Source of the DNA: CAYSWS01 sp964434935
Lineage (GTDB): Bacteria > Patescibacteriota > WWE3 > UBA101185 > UBA10185
Assembly (NCBI GenBank): GCA_964434935.1
Contig: CAYSWS010000003.1
Coordinates: 4,084 to 68,083 of the forward strand
DNA: 64,000 bases
Direction: 5' to 3'
The stretch's first letter is position 1. Each line of letters begins with the position of its first letter. The notes beneath the pieces were generated by a model, which ran no database searches, was not told the origin of the DNA, and was given only the letters and a program-made list of their open reading frames with translations. Position numbers and translations under genes: made by a program. Of this stretch, positions 45,320 to 54,397 are shown one piece after another.

Positions 45320-46291
45320 CTAAGAGGACTGTTCTTCCTTGCTGTTATCGTCTAAATCACAAAATACCATTTTACCCGCTTTTGATTGTATGACCCTTTG
45401 CACCTTAGCTATAACCGTCTTACCAGACATCTCATCCGCGTCTTTAACCACCACCATGGAACCATCCGGCATATAACCTATGCCTTGCCTTTTCTCTTTG
45501 CCTTTGTGCTGAATGGCAACTTCCAGGGTCTCTCCCGGCAAGACATTAAGCTTCACCGCTTCCACCAGTTCGTTAACATTTAAGACCTCCACACTCTGAG
45601 CCTGTGCCAGCTTGTTCAAATTAAAATCTTGGGTCATGAGCTTAAGTTTGTGTTTTTTCGAAAAATCTAACAGTTTGGCATCCACACCCTCTTCCTTGGA
45701 TTTCATGGAGGGGAACACTACAGTGGTCTTTCCTTTAAGTTTTTTAACTATGTCCAAACCCCTCCTGCCCCTTTCCCTCTTTAACTTGTTCGAACTATCC
45801 GAGATCAGATGCAGCTCGTTCATGACCGCTGTGGGGATGACCAAAGTCTTATCCAAAAAACCGGTCTTTACTATGTCATAGATCCGGCCGTCTACCAGCA
45901 CCGAAGTATCCAGAACCACGCTATTGTGAAGCTGCTCTTGCAGTTTCTGCCTTTCCATTTCTGCTTTTTGTTTTTGCTTGTCCCGTTTTCTCTTTTCCAT
46001 CTTGGAGGACTGCTGGTCCCAAAAGTCTCCCACAACCCTGGCCACGGTAGCCGCAATAATACTTTCGGCCCAATCTTTGACCTTAACAAAGGCCACCGGC
46101 ACTAAAAAGAACCCGACCAACGCCGCCACCAGCGATATAAGAACCTCCGCCAAATATTTAACTCCATAGAGAGGATTTTCTTTGAAAAAAGAGCCGTAGG
46201 ACAAATTAAAAGCCAGTATCAAAAATACGGCCGATATAATACCCCTGGTCAGCAGATTTAACGGTTTTTCTTGGTCGTTCTCGCCGGTCAT
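45320..46291 (-). CDS. PIN-TRAM domain membrane protein (YacL type)
   Basis: The protein has 323 residues: two membrane segments (about 14-32 and 46-66), a K/Q-rich coiled stretch (95-125), a PIN nuclease domain with VLDTSVLVDGRIYDIV (about 131-146) and KLMTQDFNLNKLA, then a C-terminal TRAM domain (about 250-310). The acidic PIN residues (D, E, D) appear intact, so RNA cleavage is plausible. A TAAACT (46303-46298) with upstream TG ends 6 nt before the ATG. Confidence 0.88.
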   Translation of the reverse strand: MTGENDQEKPLNLLTRGIISAVFLILAFNLSYGSFFKENPLYGVKYLAEVLISLVAALVGFFLVPVAFVKVKDWAESIIAATVARVVGDFWDQQSSKMEKRKRDKQKQKAEMERQKLQEQLHNSVVLDTSVLVDGRIYDIVKTGFLDKTLVIPTAVMNELHLISDSSNKLKRERGRRGLDIVKKLKGKTTVVFPSMKSKEEGVDAKLLDFSKKHKLKLMTQDFNLNKLAQAQSVEVLNVNELVEAVKLNVLPGETLEVAIQHKGKEKRQGIGYMPDGSMVVVKDADEMSGKTVIAKVQRVIQSKAGKMVFCDLDDNSKEEQSS

Positions 46292-46327
46292 AACCTAAGT
46301 TTAACAGTAAACGACAAAAGGGGAAAA

Positions 46328-47662
46328 TCACTCACCTAGGGAGTTTTTAATGGCTTGATTGATATTGGACACAACGGCGGGGCTTATGACTTTTGTGTAG
46401 CCCAGTTTTTTAATTTCTTTTGTTCGAATGTCCTGGTAGGGCACTTTGCGTACACCGCCCGAGAGATCACATTCTCCAAAGGCCACCACGCCTTTTTTTA
46501 CCGGCTTATCCATGATCGACGAGGCAATAGACAGACAAACAGCCAGATCGCAAGAGTATTCTGATACTTTATAGCCGCCGGAGACGCTGAGGTAGACATC
46601 GTAATCGGACAACTTGAGGCCGCATCTTTTTTCTAATGTGGCCAGGAGCACATGCAGCCGGTTGACGTTATAACCACTAGCCGTCCGTTTGGGGTAACCA
46701 AAAGAGGTCTTGACTGTCAAGGCTTGGATCTCAAACAGCAAGGGCCTAAATCCTTCCATGACCACCGTTGTACACGTACCGGAAGCATTTTCTCTATGCT
46801 CACCCAAGAATAGTTTTGAAGGATTTTTCACTTCCTGCATACCTGTTTCCAGCATCTCAAAAATACCCACTTCTGACACCGGCCCGAACCTATTCTTGGT
46901 GGTCTTGAGCACCCTGAACAAATGGTTGGCGTCACCCTCCAAATAAAGCACTGTATCCACCATATGCTCCAACACCATGGGTCCGGCCACTGTGCCTTCC
47001 TTGGTCACATGACCCACTAAAATAGCCGGCACGTTCAACTGTTTAGCCGCATCTACTATCTTGGCCGTACAGCCTCTAACTTGCCCCACTGAGCCGGCCA
47101 TACCGGTCAGATCTTCCGATTCCAGAGTTTGAATGGAATCAATGATGATAAGCCCCAATTCATTTCCGGCTGAGAAATCCACTATGGAGGCGAGGATCCT
47201 CTCTACATTTGTGTCCGGTACCAGATAAAGATTGCTGGCCTCGTAGCCCATGCGCTCAGTACGTATCTTGATCTGCGAAGGAGACTCTTCCCCGCAAACG
47301 TACAAAACATCCACCTGAGGCATATTCTTGGCAATTTGCGTCAGCAGGGTGCTTTTTCCTATGCCGGGAGTGCCGGCTATCAAGGTGACCTGACCGGGCA
47401 CAAAGCCCCCGCCCAGCACACGGTCGAACTCATTGATATTGGAAGTGATCCTTTTGGTGTCCTTCTTTTTTATATCATCGATCTTAAGCGGCTTTACAGA
47501 CACGCCCTTGCTTTTACCTCCCAGCCCTCCGGAAGCGCCCGGCTTTTCCACCACCGTCTCCACAAAAGTGTTCCAAGCGCTGCATTCAGCACATTGCCCC
47601 ATCCACTGCAAACTTTGGAATCCGCACGCCTGGCATATATAAACTGATCTGTTCTTAGCCAT
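46328..47662 (-). CDS. radA: DNA repair protein RadA/Sms
   Basis: This is a 444-residue RadA. It has the N-terminal zinc finger CQACGFQSLQWMGQCAEC (C4), a RecA-like core with Walker A GTPGIGKST (about 94-102), the RadA-specific KNRFG motif, and a C-terminal Lon-protease-like domain. It drives branch migration in recombination and transformation. It follows the clp gene by 4 nt, extending the S1-clp-radA operon. Confidence 0.96.
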   Translation of the reverse strand: MAKNRSVYICQACGFQSLQWMGQCAECSAWNTFVETVVEKPGASGGLGGKSKGVSVKPLKIDDIKKKDTKRITSNINEFDRVLGGGFVPGQVTLIAGTPGIGKSTLLTQIAKNMPQVDVLYVCGEESPSQIKIRTERMGYEASNLYLVPDTNVERILASIVDFSAGNELGLIIIDSIQTLESEDLTGMAGSVGQVRGCTAKIVDAAKQLNVPAILVGHVTKEGTVAGPMVLEHMVDTVLYLEGDANHLFRVLKTTKNRFGPVSEVGIFEMLETGMQEVKNPSKLFLGEHRENASGTCTTVVMEGFRPLLFEIQALTVKTSFGYPKRTASGYNVNRLHVLLATLEKRCGLKLSDYDVYLSVSGGYKVSEYSCDLAVCLSIASSIMDKPVKKGVVAFGECDLSGGVRKVPYQDIRTKEIKKLGYTKVISPAVVSNINQAIKNSLGE

Positions 47663-47666
47663 AATA

Positions 47667-49961
47667 TTACTTTACCTTTATAGTATCCTTTTCGATGACC
47701 GCTTCCAGCTTCAAAGGTCTTTTTTCTTCATCCAGCAGTATTTGCGCCACCTTGTCCAATAATTCCTTTTCAATGGTACGTCTTAAGGCTCTAGCGCCAT
47801 ACTCGCGGGAATAGCCCTTTTCTATCAACCACTTTTTTACCGGTAAACTGACCTTTAAATGCACCTCCTGGGACTTTAAGGTTTTTATTACATCTTTGAG
47901 GAGCAAATTGACTATTTTCATCAAACCCGGCTTGGTCAACCTTTTAAAGACCACGATCTCGTCGAACCTGTTTATAAGCTCCGGTTTTAGTATCTTTTTC
48001 AAGTTATCCTTCAACCTTCCTTCCAAGTTCTTATCACTTATTTCTTTTTCTTCAAAGCCTATACCCTTATTATGGAGAATTTCTGTACCCATATTGCTGG
48101 TGAGGATAACTACCGCTTTTGAGAAATCGAAAGTATTCCCGCGAGCATCCGCCAGCTCTCCTTCTTCCATGATCTGCAGCAAGATGTTTAAAACATCGGG
48201 ATGTGCTTTCTCTATCTCATCGAACAACACCACACTGCTGGGATGGTTCTCTATCTTAGTTGTCAATTCGCCGCCCTCACCGTAACCAACGTATCCGGGA
48301 GGTGCACCTACTAATCTAGCAACCGTGTGCTTTTCTGAAAAGTCACTCATATCTAGTCTAATGAGACCAGACCAGGCATCTTTGGCAAAAATGGCCTTGG
48401 CCAATACCTTGGCTAGCTCCGTCTTGCCCACACCGGTAGGTCCTAAGAACAAGAAATTTCCCAGTGGCCTCTTCTTGGACCTCAGGCCCAGTTTGGACCG
48501 CACTAAAGCCTTGGAAACTACATCAACCGCCTCACTCTGATCAACTATCTCCCTTTTTATCTTCTCGGCCAGCTTGCCAAATTTGCTCAAGCTCTTGGAA
48601 TCATCAATTTCCATTTCCGCCAGGTCCAGCTGGCTTAATACATCGTCAACATCCTTTTTGGTAACCTTTAGCTTCCTACCGGTGCTAAATATCCTTTTTT
48701 CCTTCTGGTCCAGGGTCAGCTCAATTTTGCTGATCTTGCTTTTAACCTTTAGCGCCTCCTGATACTCACCCTTATCCAGCGACTCATCCAACTCACCAGC
48801 CAGGTCAAAGGTTTCGTCGACCATTTTCTTGTAGCTATCAGGGATCTTGCTTCTTTTGGCCAGTACGTACGCACAAGCATAATCCAGCAGGTCCAGGGCT
48901 TTTTGGGGGAATTTCACGCTTTTTATCTCTTGTGACGCCTTCTCATATACGTGTTCGAGCACCTCCTGCGAAATGGACACCTGATGGTACTCTTCCATTC
49001 TCATAGCCGTGATCTTTAGGATCTCCTTGACTACCTCTTCACTAGGTTCACGTACTTCGATCAAGGTAAAATTATCGACGATATGCTCGTTCTCAGCCGT
49101 GATCTTGTCGTACATGGATGGTGATAAAAAGGCTACCGTGCTTATGCCCGCCTCTTCCAGATAGTTTTTGAGTATCGAATAGAACAGCGGTATAGTCAGC
49201 CCCGCCGAAGTAGAAAAGAATATATCCTGGAAATTTCCCAGCACCAGTACCACCCGCTTCAAACTCTTCAGCTCGTCCATAAGGGTGGCCATGCCAAAAT
49301 CCAGCCCTCCTTTATTGGCCACGCTGGTCATAAAAGACAGCAGGTTTAAAGTGCGGATGTTGTAACCAACCAAAGCCGGGGGCACATCCAAGGAGTTTAT
49401 ATTACGGGCCAGTAGACTGAGCAAAGACTCCTTGCCCACACCCTCTTCCCCCACGATCAAGGCATTGGATTTTTCTTTTAGTAATAGGGTAGAAACCAAT
49501 TTCGCGTATTCGTCACGGTAAACCTCAGGTACGGCCACAGTTCTGAGGGCTTTATTGATAAGATCCTCACCAAAGGCATCCAGCAAAGGAGTGCTCTTGA
49601 TGACACTGTCCGTAGGCTGTCTAATGGAATCTGGGAAAACTCCCAGTTTGATGATCTCCACTTTAGCTCTATCCAAGTGTTTGGAATGATGCATCTTGAG
49701 TAGCGCCAGGTAGAGATGTTCGGTGCCCACATAGGGATGCTCAAGTCTGATGGCCTGAAAATAGGCTTCTTTGACCAGGTCCTCCAGTTTGACCGGTTGA
49801 TTCTTTTTTATACTCGTCGGGGGAACGGCTTCCAGCAAATGCTTACCTAGACCATCTGTTAGGGTTATATATTTTATAATTGCCCTAGACGTCAGTTTAT
49901 CCTTTTGAGAAGCCATTTTGATGACCTCTCTTGCTTTTTCGGTTAGACGTTCTAGTGTCAT
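47667..49961 (-). CDS. Clp/Hsp100 AAA+ ATPase with degenerate first ATPase domain
   Basis: The 764-residue protein has a ClpC-like layout: N domain (about 1-120), D1 (about 150-385), a short middle helix (about 395-450), and D2 (about 480-764). D2 is intact: GPTGVGKTELAK, GYVGYGEGG pore loop, VVLFDEIEKAHPDV Walker B, TSNMGTE sensor, NRFDEIVVF arginine finger. D1 keeps GEEGVGKES, but Walker B reads VVLVLGNFQD instead of hydrophobic-DE, the pore RGEFEER is absent, and the arginine-finger region is lost. D1 is therefore probably structural. It overlaps the S1 gene by 4 nt. ClpC is the nearest relative. Confidence 0.85.
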   Translation of the reverse strand: MTLERLTEKAREVIKMASQKDKLTSRAIIKYITLTDGLGKHLLEAVPPTSIKKNQPVKLEDLVKEAYFQAIRLEHPYVGTEHLYLALLKMHHSKHLDRAKVEIIKLGVFPDSIRQPTDSVIKSTPLLDAFGEDLINKALRTVAVPEVYRDEYAKLVSTLLLKEKSNALIVGEEGVGKESLLSLLARNINSLDVPPALVGYNIRTLNLLSFMTSVANKGGLDFGMATLMDELKSLKRVVLVLGNFQDIFFSTSAGLTIPLFYSILKNYLEEAGISTVAFLSPSMYDKITAENEHIVDNFTLIEVREPSEEVVKEILKITAMRMEEYHQVSISQEVLEHVYEKASQEIKSVKFPQKALDLLDYACAYVLAKRSKIPDSYKKMVDETFDLAGELDESLDKGEYQEALKVKSKISKIELTLDQKEKRIFSTGRKLKVTKKDVDDVLSQLDLAEMEIDDSKSLSKFGKLAEKIKREIVDQSEAVDVVSKALVRSKLGLRSKKRPLGNFLFLGPTGVGKTELAKVLAKAIFAKDAWSGLIRLDMSDFSEKHTVARLVGAPPGYVGYGEGGELTTKIENHPSSVVLFDEIEKAHPDVLNILLQIMEEGELADARGNTFDFSKAVVILTSNMGTEILHNKGIGFEEKEISDKNLEGRLKDNLKKILKPELINRFDEIVVFKRLTKPGLMKIVNLLLKDVIKTLKSQEVHLKVSLPVKKWLIEKGYSREYGARALRRTIEKELLDKVAQILLDEEKRPLKLEAVIEKDTIKVK

Positions 49962-51076
49962 TTAGTTTGGTCGTTAACCTGCCTTACACTAAGGGCCAGT
50001 TTCTGATTCTCACCATCGACCTGCGTCACAATGGCCGTCACCTCTTGACCTTCTTCCAAAGGCCCGTCGGTTTCAGACACGTGGATCAAGCCATCCAAGC
50101 CTTTTTCCAAGTTCACAAAAGCGCCAAAAGGCACGATCTTGCTTACCCTACCGGTGACTTTGGAATTGACAGGGTATTTCTTTTCCACTGTTTCCCAGGG
50201 ATTATCTATGAGCTGCTTCACACTTAAGGCTAATTTCTTGGAATCTTCATCGATGCCCAAAACTTTGACCTTGATAGGTGAGCCAACCTGATAATAATCA
50301 CCCGGATGATTGACCTTTTCCCAGGCTATTTCGCTGATATGCACCAGTCCTTCTATACCATCCAGATCAACGAAGATGCCAAAGTTCATGATGCCCGTGA
50401 CCACGCCTTCTAGCGTGTCGCCAATTTTAATGTTGTCCAGCCGTTTTTGTCTGGCTTCCGGACTGTAAGTGCCTATGGCATCTTTTTCGGACAGTACTAA
50501 TCTGTTCTTACCTCTGTCCACTTCTATGACTTTTACTTTAAGGTTCTTGCCGGATAAAACACCCAGGATCTCTTTAAGCTCGGCATCACTGCCCTGAGCG
50601 AACTTGCCCAGATCGTCAGTGAAGTGCACTCTATCCAGATGAGATAAAGGTACAAAGCCTCTTAGACCTATGCAATCAACTAAAAGACCACCTTTGTTGT
50701 ACTCAATGACCTCGGACTCCAAGATGGAACCGGTGTCAAAGGCTTCTTCGGCGATCTGCCACTTGCGGTCTTTTTCCGCTCTTTTGAGGGAGAGCACAAT
50801 GTAGCCCTGCTCATTCTCAGCTTGCATGACCATGGCTAGGATCTTATCTCCCGGCTTTAAATTTTTATGTGTGTTATCAGCGTCAACCAATTCTGCTCCG
50901 GAAATGATGCCCTCTGATTTGGCTCCTACATCGAGCAAGATCTCACCGTGAGAAACGCTGACCACTATTCCTTCGACCAAGTCCCCGGCATGATATTCCT
51001 TAAGATCAAGGTCTTTGTCCTTAAGAAGATCGGCCATTTTGGAATCGGCTTTGTGTACTTTATTTGCTTTTGACAT
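49958..51076 (-). CDS. rpsA: Ribosomal protein S1 (four S1 domains)
   Basis: The 372-residue protein has four S1 OB-folds: about 28-97, 115-187, 205-275 (GDTLEGVVTGIMNFGIFVDL) and 290-362 (VTGRVSKIVPFGAFVNLEKG). The third and fourth carry the strongest RNA-binding pattern (F-G-x-F-V, LVHISE). It is shorter than the six-domain proteobacterial S1. It assists mRNA binding to the 30S subunit. First gene of the rpsA-clp-radA operon. Confidence 0.92.
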   Translation of the reverse strand: MSKANKVHKADSKMADLLKDKDLDLKEYHAGDLVEGIVVSVSHGEILLDVGAKSEGIISGAELVDADNTHKNLKPGDKILAMVMQAENEQGYIVLSLKRAEKDRKWQIAEEAFDTGSILESEVIEYNKGGLLVDCIGLRGFVPLSHLDRVHFTDDLGKFAQGSDAELKEILGVLSGKNLKVKVIEVDRGKNRLVLSEKDAIGTYSPEARQKRLDNIKIGDTLEGVVTGIMNFGIFVDLDGIEGLVHISEIAWEKVNHPGDYYQVGSPIKVKVLGIDEDSKKLALSVKQLIDNPWETVEKKYPVNSKVTGRVSKIVPFGAFVNLEKGLDGLIHVSETDGPLEEGQEVTAIVTQVDGENQKLALSVRQVNDQTK

Positions 51077-51211
51077 ATATGAAAACGGGGTATGTGCTTA
51101 CCGTGTATTACTTTGCTTAATTTTATACTTGGCGGCTGCAACAAAGCACTAACAAACAGCCTTTTTCACAACGTAGGGATTATATAGGAGTGCAGGGGAG
51201 ATGGCAAGGGT

Positions 51212-51241
51212 AACAAAAAAACCCTCGTTAAAGAGGGTTTT
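51212..51241 (-). terminator. Intrinsic terminator of the 23S-5S unit
   Basis: AAAACCCTC / GAGGGTTTT stem (51241-51218 on the minus strand) followed by a T-tract. It lies 112 nt past the 5S end. Confidence 0.85.
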
Positions 51242-51256
51242 ATCAAAAAAGGCAAA

Positions 51257-51353
51257 GTCCCGGCGGCGACCATTAGATCGACGTTATAGTGCGATAGCGC
51301 TATAACACGAGCGCAGGTTCGCCAGAGGGACAGTGCGTACTTGATACGCACTG
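51257..51353 (-). repeat. Duplicated 5S tail plus two hairpins
   Basis: GTCCCGGCGGCGACC of the 5S 3' end (51353-51367) recurs at 51257-51271. Between lie two strong hairpins: CAGTGCGTA/TACGCACTG (51331-51353) and GTTATAGTGC/GCGCTATAAC (51283-51306). Confidence 0.6.
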
Positions 51354-51466
51354 TCCCGGCGGCGACCTATCTTCCCGGTTAAGACCAGTATTTTCGGCGC
51401 TGGTGGGTTTTACTTCTCTGTTCGGAATGGGAAGAGGTAGAGCACCACCGCTATCACCACCGAGAC
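51353..51466 (-). rRNA. rrf: 5S ribosomal RNA
   Basis: It is 114 nt, with GTCTCGGTGGTG pairing with CGCCGCCGGGAC as helix I and the conserved CCATTCCGAACAGAGAAGTAA region. It lies directly downstream of 23S on the same strand. Confidence 0.95.
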
Positions 51467-51928
51467 TCTGCCTTTTTCGGCAAAAGTCCGCTGGAAATTG
51501 AATAGAAAGTCCGCATCAAATACTCGTTATAAAAGAGATTCAAACATTAGTACTGCTTGGCTGAACACTTTACAGTGCTTACACCTGCAGCCTATCAACC
51601 TGGTAGTCTCCCAGGAGTTGCTTCCTCCCGAAGGAGGAAATTGGTTCTAATCTTGGAATGGGCTTCGTGCTTAGATGCTTTCAGCACTTATCCCGACCGA
51701 ACGTAGCTACCCAGCGATGCCACTGGCGTGACAACTGGTGCACTAGAGGTTCGTCCGTTCCGGTCCTCTCGTACTAGGAACAGCCTTCCTCAAAACCAAA
51801 ACGCTCGTTGTGGAAATAGACCGAGCTGTCTTACGACGCTCTGAACCCATCTAACGCGCCTCTTTAACGGGAGAACAGCCCGACCCTTGGGACCTGCTTC
51901 AGCCCCAGGATGAGACGAGACGACATCG

Positions 51929-52721
51929 CATGTTCATCAACTATTACTAGTTGCACTGACTATATCTTCTTCCTCTTGTCTATAAGAGGAGTCGGCGTGT
52001 TATGGAATCATGTTGATTCCATCTCTCCATTTAAGGATCAGTCGATACGGGGTCATTTCGGAAGTTTGTACAACATACTCTCTATTACGTACGGTCTAAT
52101 CAAATTAAGATAGGTAAAAATTGTCTGATGTGACAATCTTATTCGATGATAGTTCTTATCCTTATTTAAAGTTGCTTTGATGTTTAGGTCTTGCAATTTA
52201 TCAAGTAATAATAACTGATCAACTATCTTAAACTGTTGGGTGTTTAGATAAACGGATCTTCTACTTTTAGATCCGTCGTCCATAAACCAAACAGCTAATG
52301 ATAATCCGTCCATTTTGAGAGTTGTTGGTACATGTTTATAGCCACTAGGCAAGTAAAAATCTTCGTAAAAAGAATTTAATGCCTCATAGCTAAGAGTGGT
52401 AAACCTGTAAGAGAATCTGTTTAATCCAAATGCTCTTTTCTTAGGTGGTGTTCTTACTAAGTTTTTCAACCTGTCATAAAGCCAGAAAACATATTCCTTT
52501 TGTTTATGAGAATGGTTGATCTCCAGAAGAGTGTTCTTCTTTTTTCTTAGAGAACCGTCACCTAAGAGTTTACCCGTGATGATAGACTTTTGACTATCCG
52601 AAAGACTTCCCACGGTATTGTCCATGACCTAAAAATACCACAATGGTCATTAGGATTCCACCGTTATTAGCCGAATTTTTGGTACAAGATTGCTCTTGCA
52701 GCACCCCATGATGTCAATTCA
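51929..52721 (-). mobile_element. Group I intron at 23S position 2500 (793 nt)
   Basis: The 5' exon ends GGCACCT and pairs with internal guide GGGTGC, leaving the diagnostic U-G pair at the splice site. The intron ends in G. The 3' exon GATGTC pairs with intron GACATC (P10). The P7-type motif GAAGATATAGTC lies at 51969-51958. It encodes a LAGLIDADG protein. The site lies in the peptidyl-transferase centre, next to A2503. Confidence 0.9.
52053..52625 (-). CDS. LAGLIDADG homing endonuclease (LAGLIDADG_2 type), intron 2500
   Basis: The protein has 190 residues with two LAGLIDADG-like helices: SQKSIITGKLLGDGSL (about 11-26) and LSLAVWFMDDGS (about 106-117), each ending in the catalytic acidic G-D/D-D-G. 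It is soluble and basic, as in intron-encoded homing enzymes that cut intronless 23S alleles. It lies wholly inside the intron, with no Shine-Dalgarno. No frameshift, so it may be active. Confidence 0.9.
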   Translation of the reverse strand: MDNTVGSLSDSQKSIITGKLLGDGSLRKKKNTLLEINHSHKQKEYVFWLYDRLKNLVRTPPKKRAFGLNRFSYRFTTLSYEALNSFYEDFYLPSGYKHVPTTLKMDGLSLAVWFMDDGSKSRRSVYLNTQQFKIVDQLLLLDKLQDLNIKATLNKDKNYHRIRLSHQTIFTYLNLIRPYVIESMLYKLPK

Positions 52722-52764
52722 AGGTGCCAAACCTTGCCGCCGCTGTGGACGCTCGGGCAAGATT

Positions 52765-52797
<33 letters not shown>

Positions 52798-53280
52798 AAG
52801 TTCCGACCTTACCACTAAGGATTCGGAAGATCATTAAGACCTACTTTCGTACCTGCTCGACCTGTGTGTCTTGCAGTCAAGCTCCCATATACCTTTACGC
52901 TTACATCGCCATTTCCATCGGCGATAAGGGAACCTTTGTGCTCCTGCGTTACCATTTGGCAGGAAACCGCCCCAGTTAAACTACCCACCAGACATTGTCC
53001 TCGCGCCGGATCACGGCGCGTAGTTAGACTCACAATATTTAAAGAGAGGTGTTTCATCGGCGCTTTCTATTCGAAAATAAAAAGCTCCCTCCTACGCTAC
53101 ACAGTAAATACCGCTTGTCAATGTCAAGCTGTAGTAAAGCTCCACGGGGTCTTTTTGTCCAACAACGAGTAACCGGCATCTTCACCGGTAGTTCAATTTC
53201 ACCGAGCTCGTGACCAAGACAGTGCTTAAGTCGTTACGCCTTTCGTGCGGGCCGGCAATTAACCGGCGAGGGATTACGCT

Positions 53281-54016
53281 CATCCCTATCTTCACCTACT
53301 TTGTAATAGGTTTGGACTATTTAAAGTCCCTGCATGTCGCCATGCAGATGCGACTATATCTTCTCTATATGTTACGTACTTTTACGTTCATCTAGAGCTT
53401 GGCGTGTAGTCTGTGAGGATCCTAAAAACTTTGGTTGTTTCCTTCTGTTCATTTTCATTGCCACATGTGCAATCTTACGAATTCCTTCCATGTGTAAATG
53501 TTCTCTGTTATTGATGTGTTGCATTTGAATACAAAAGTATTCAAAATCCTTTCTCTTCTTTGTTTTGAGAGGGTGCGCCTTAAAAAAGGGCACTATCACA
53601 TTGTTCAGGTCTGATATTGACCTTACACAATATCGATAAAGATCCTCCCAATGGTTGTCATATCTCTTGTTTATATAGACATGACCACACAAGAAAAAGT
53701 CCCTCATCATAACAAGAACGTCTTTGCTGCTCTCACCCTGAGTAACAACAAATTCCGGAAACACTTGCCAACCGAGTTTGCTGGTGTGATTCTTATTGAT
53801 GCTTACTGTAAAAGCACCTTCACCGTCAACAAACCCGACTATCCACCCAATTGTTTTTAGTCTTTCCTGCTGATTTTCCGCACTTGTTGCATTTTTACTG
53901 GACATTACCTAGAAATTACCAGGTAAGCCGAGTAGCACAAGATGCTTCTGTCTAGTTAGACTAGACATGCCGGACGTTCCAGCATATAGCCAAGTTTTAC
54001 TATGGCAGCGCTTTTG
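53281..54016 (-). mobile_element. Group I intron at 23S position 1931 (736 nt)
   Basis: The 5' exon CTATGGT pairs with guide GCCATAG (terminal U-G). P10 forms between intron CGCT, just 5' of the guide, and 3' exon AGCG. The 3' core carries ACAGACTACACGCC and GAAGATATAGTC (53363-53352). It ends in G. It encodes a LAGLIDADG protein whose first codons lie in the intron core. An 81-nt core block is 80/81 identical to the neighbouring intron. Confidence 0.9.
53372..53905 (-). CDS. LAGLIDADG homing endonuclease (LAGLIDADG_1 type), intron 1931
   Basis: The 177-residue protein has one clear motif, WIVGFVDGEGAF (about 21-32), and the family's FVVTQ...LVMMRDFF and NNVIVPFFKAHPLKTKKRKDF segments. A single-motif protein of this size would act as a homodimer. 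Residues 1-14 are encoded by the conserved intron core (53905-53863), so coding and ribozyme functions overlap. Confidence 0.9.
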   Translation of the reverse strand: MSSKNATSAENQQERLKTIGWIVGFVDGEGAFTVSINKNHTSKLGWQVFPEFVVTQGESSKDVLVMMRDFFLCGHVYINKRYDNHWEDLYRYCVRSISDLNNVIVPFFKAHPLKTKKRKDFEYFCIQMQHINNREHLHMEGIRKIAHVAMKMNRRKQPKFLGSSQTTRQALDERKST

Positions 54017-54030
54017 ACCATAGAACAGTT

Positions 54031-54397
54031 CACTTTGTTATCTCCTGTCTTTTAAAACAGGCAGCCAGATCATTTCTGTCTAGCTCTTCATGTCGCCATA
54101 AAGATCGGACTATATCATCTCCAAATATTAGTTTGGAGCCCGGCGTATAGTCTCTGGGGATTTTTCAGGAAACACAGATAGTGTTCTTCTGAAACCTTTC
54201 CTGCTGATTATCCGCACTTGTTGCATTTTTACTGGACATTACCTAGAAATTACCAGGTAAGCCGAGTAGCACAAGATACTTTATTCTAGAATTACTAGAA
54301 ATTACGGAAGTTCCAGCATATAGCCAGGTTTTGCACTTACAAACGACGTAATCATTGCAAGTGGTAGGATTCTCACCTACGTAACTACAACTTGTTC
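54031..54397 (-). mobile_element. Group I intron at 23S position 1917 (367 nt, no ORF)
   Basis: The 5' exon GTAACTAT pairs with guide GTAGTTAC (terminal U-G). P10 pairs 3' exon AACT with intron AGTT. Core elements CAGAGACTATACGCC and GATGATATAGTCC (54119-54107) are present, and the intron ends in G. It lacks an open reading frame but retains the first codons of the neighbouring intron's endonuclease within its core. Confidence 0.9.

Noticed and set aside
45161..45355. 64-codon plus-strand frame
   Set aside because: No ribosome-binding site or promoter; it runs across a terminator hairpin and into the PIN-TRAM gene on the other strand.
51166..51351. 61-codon minus-strand frame downstream of 5S
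   Set aside because: It is made of the 5S trailer hairpins and the terminator.
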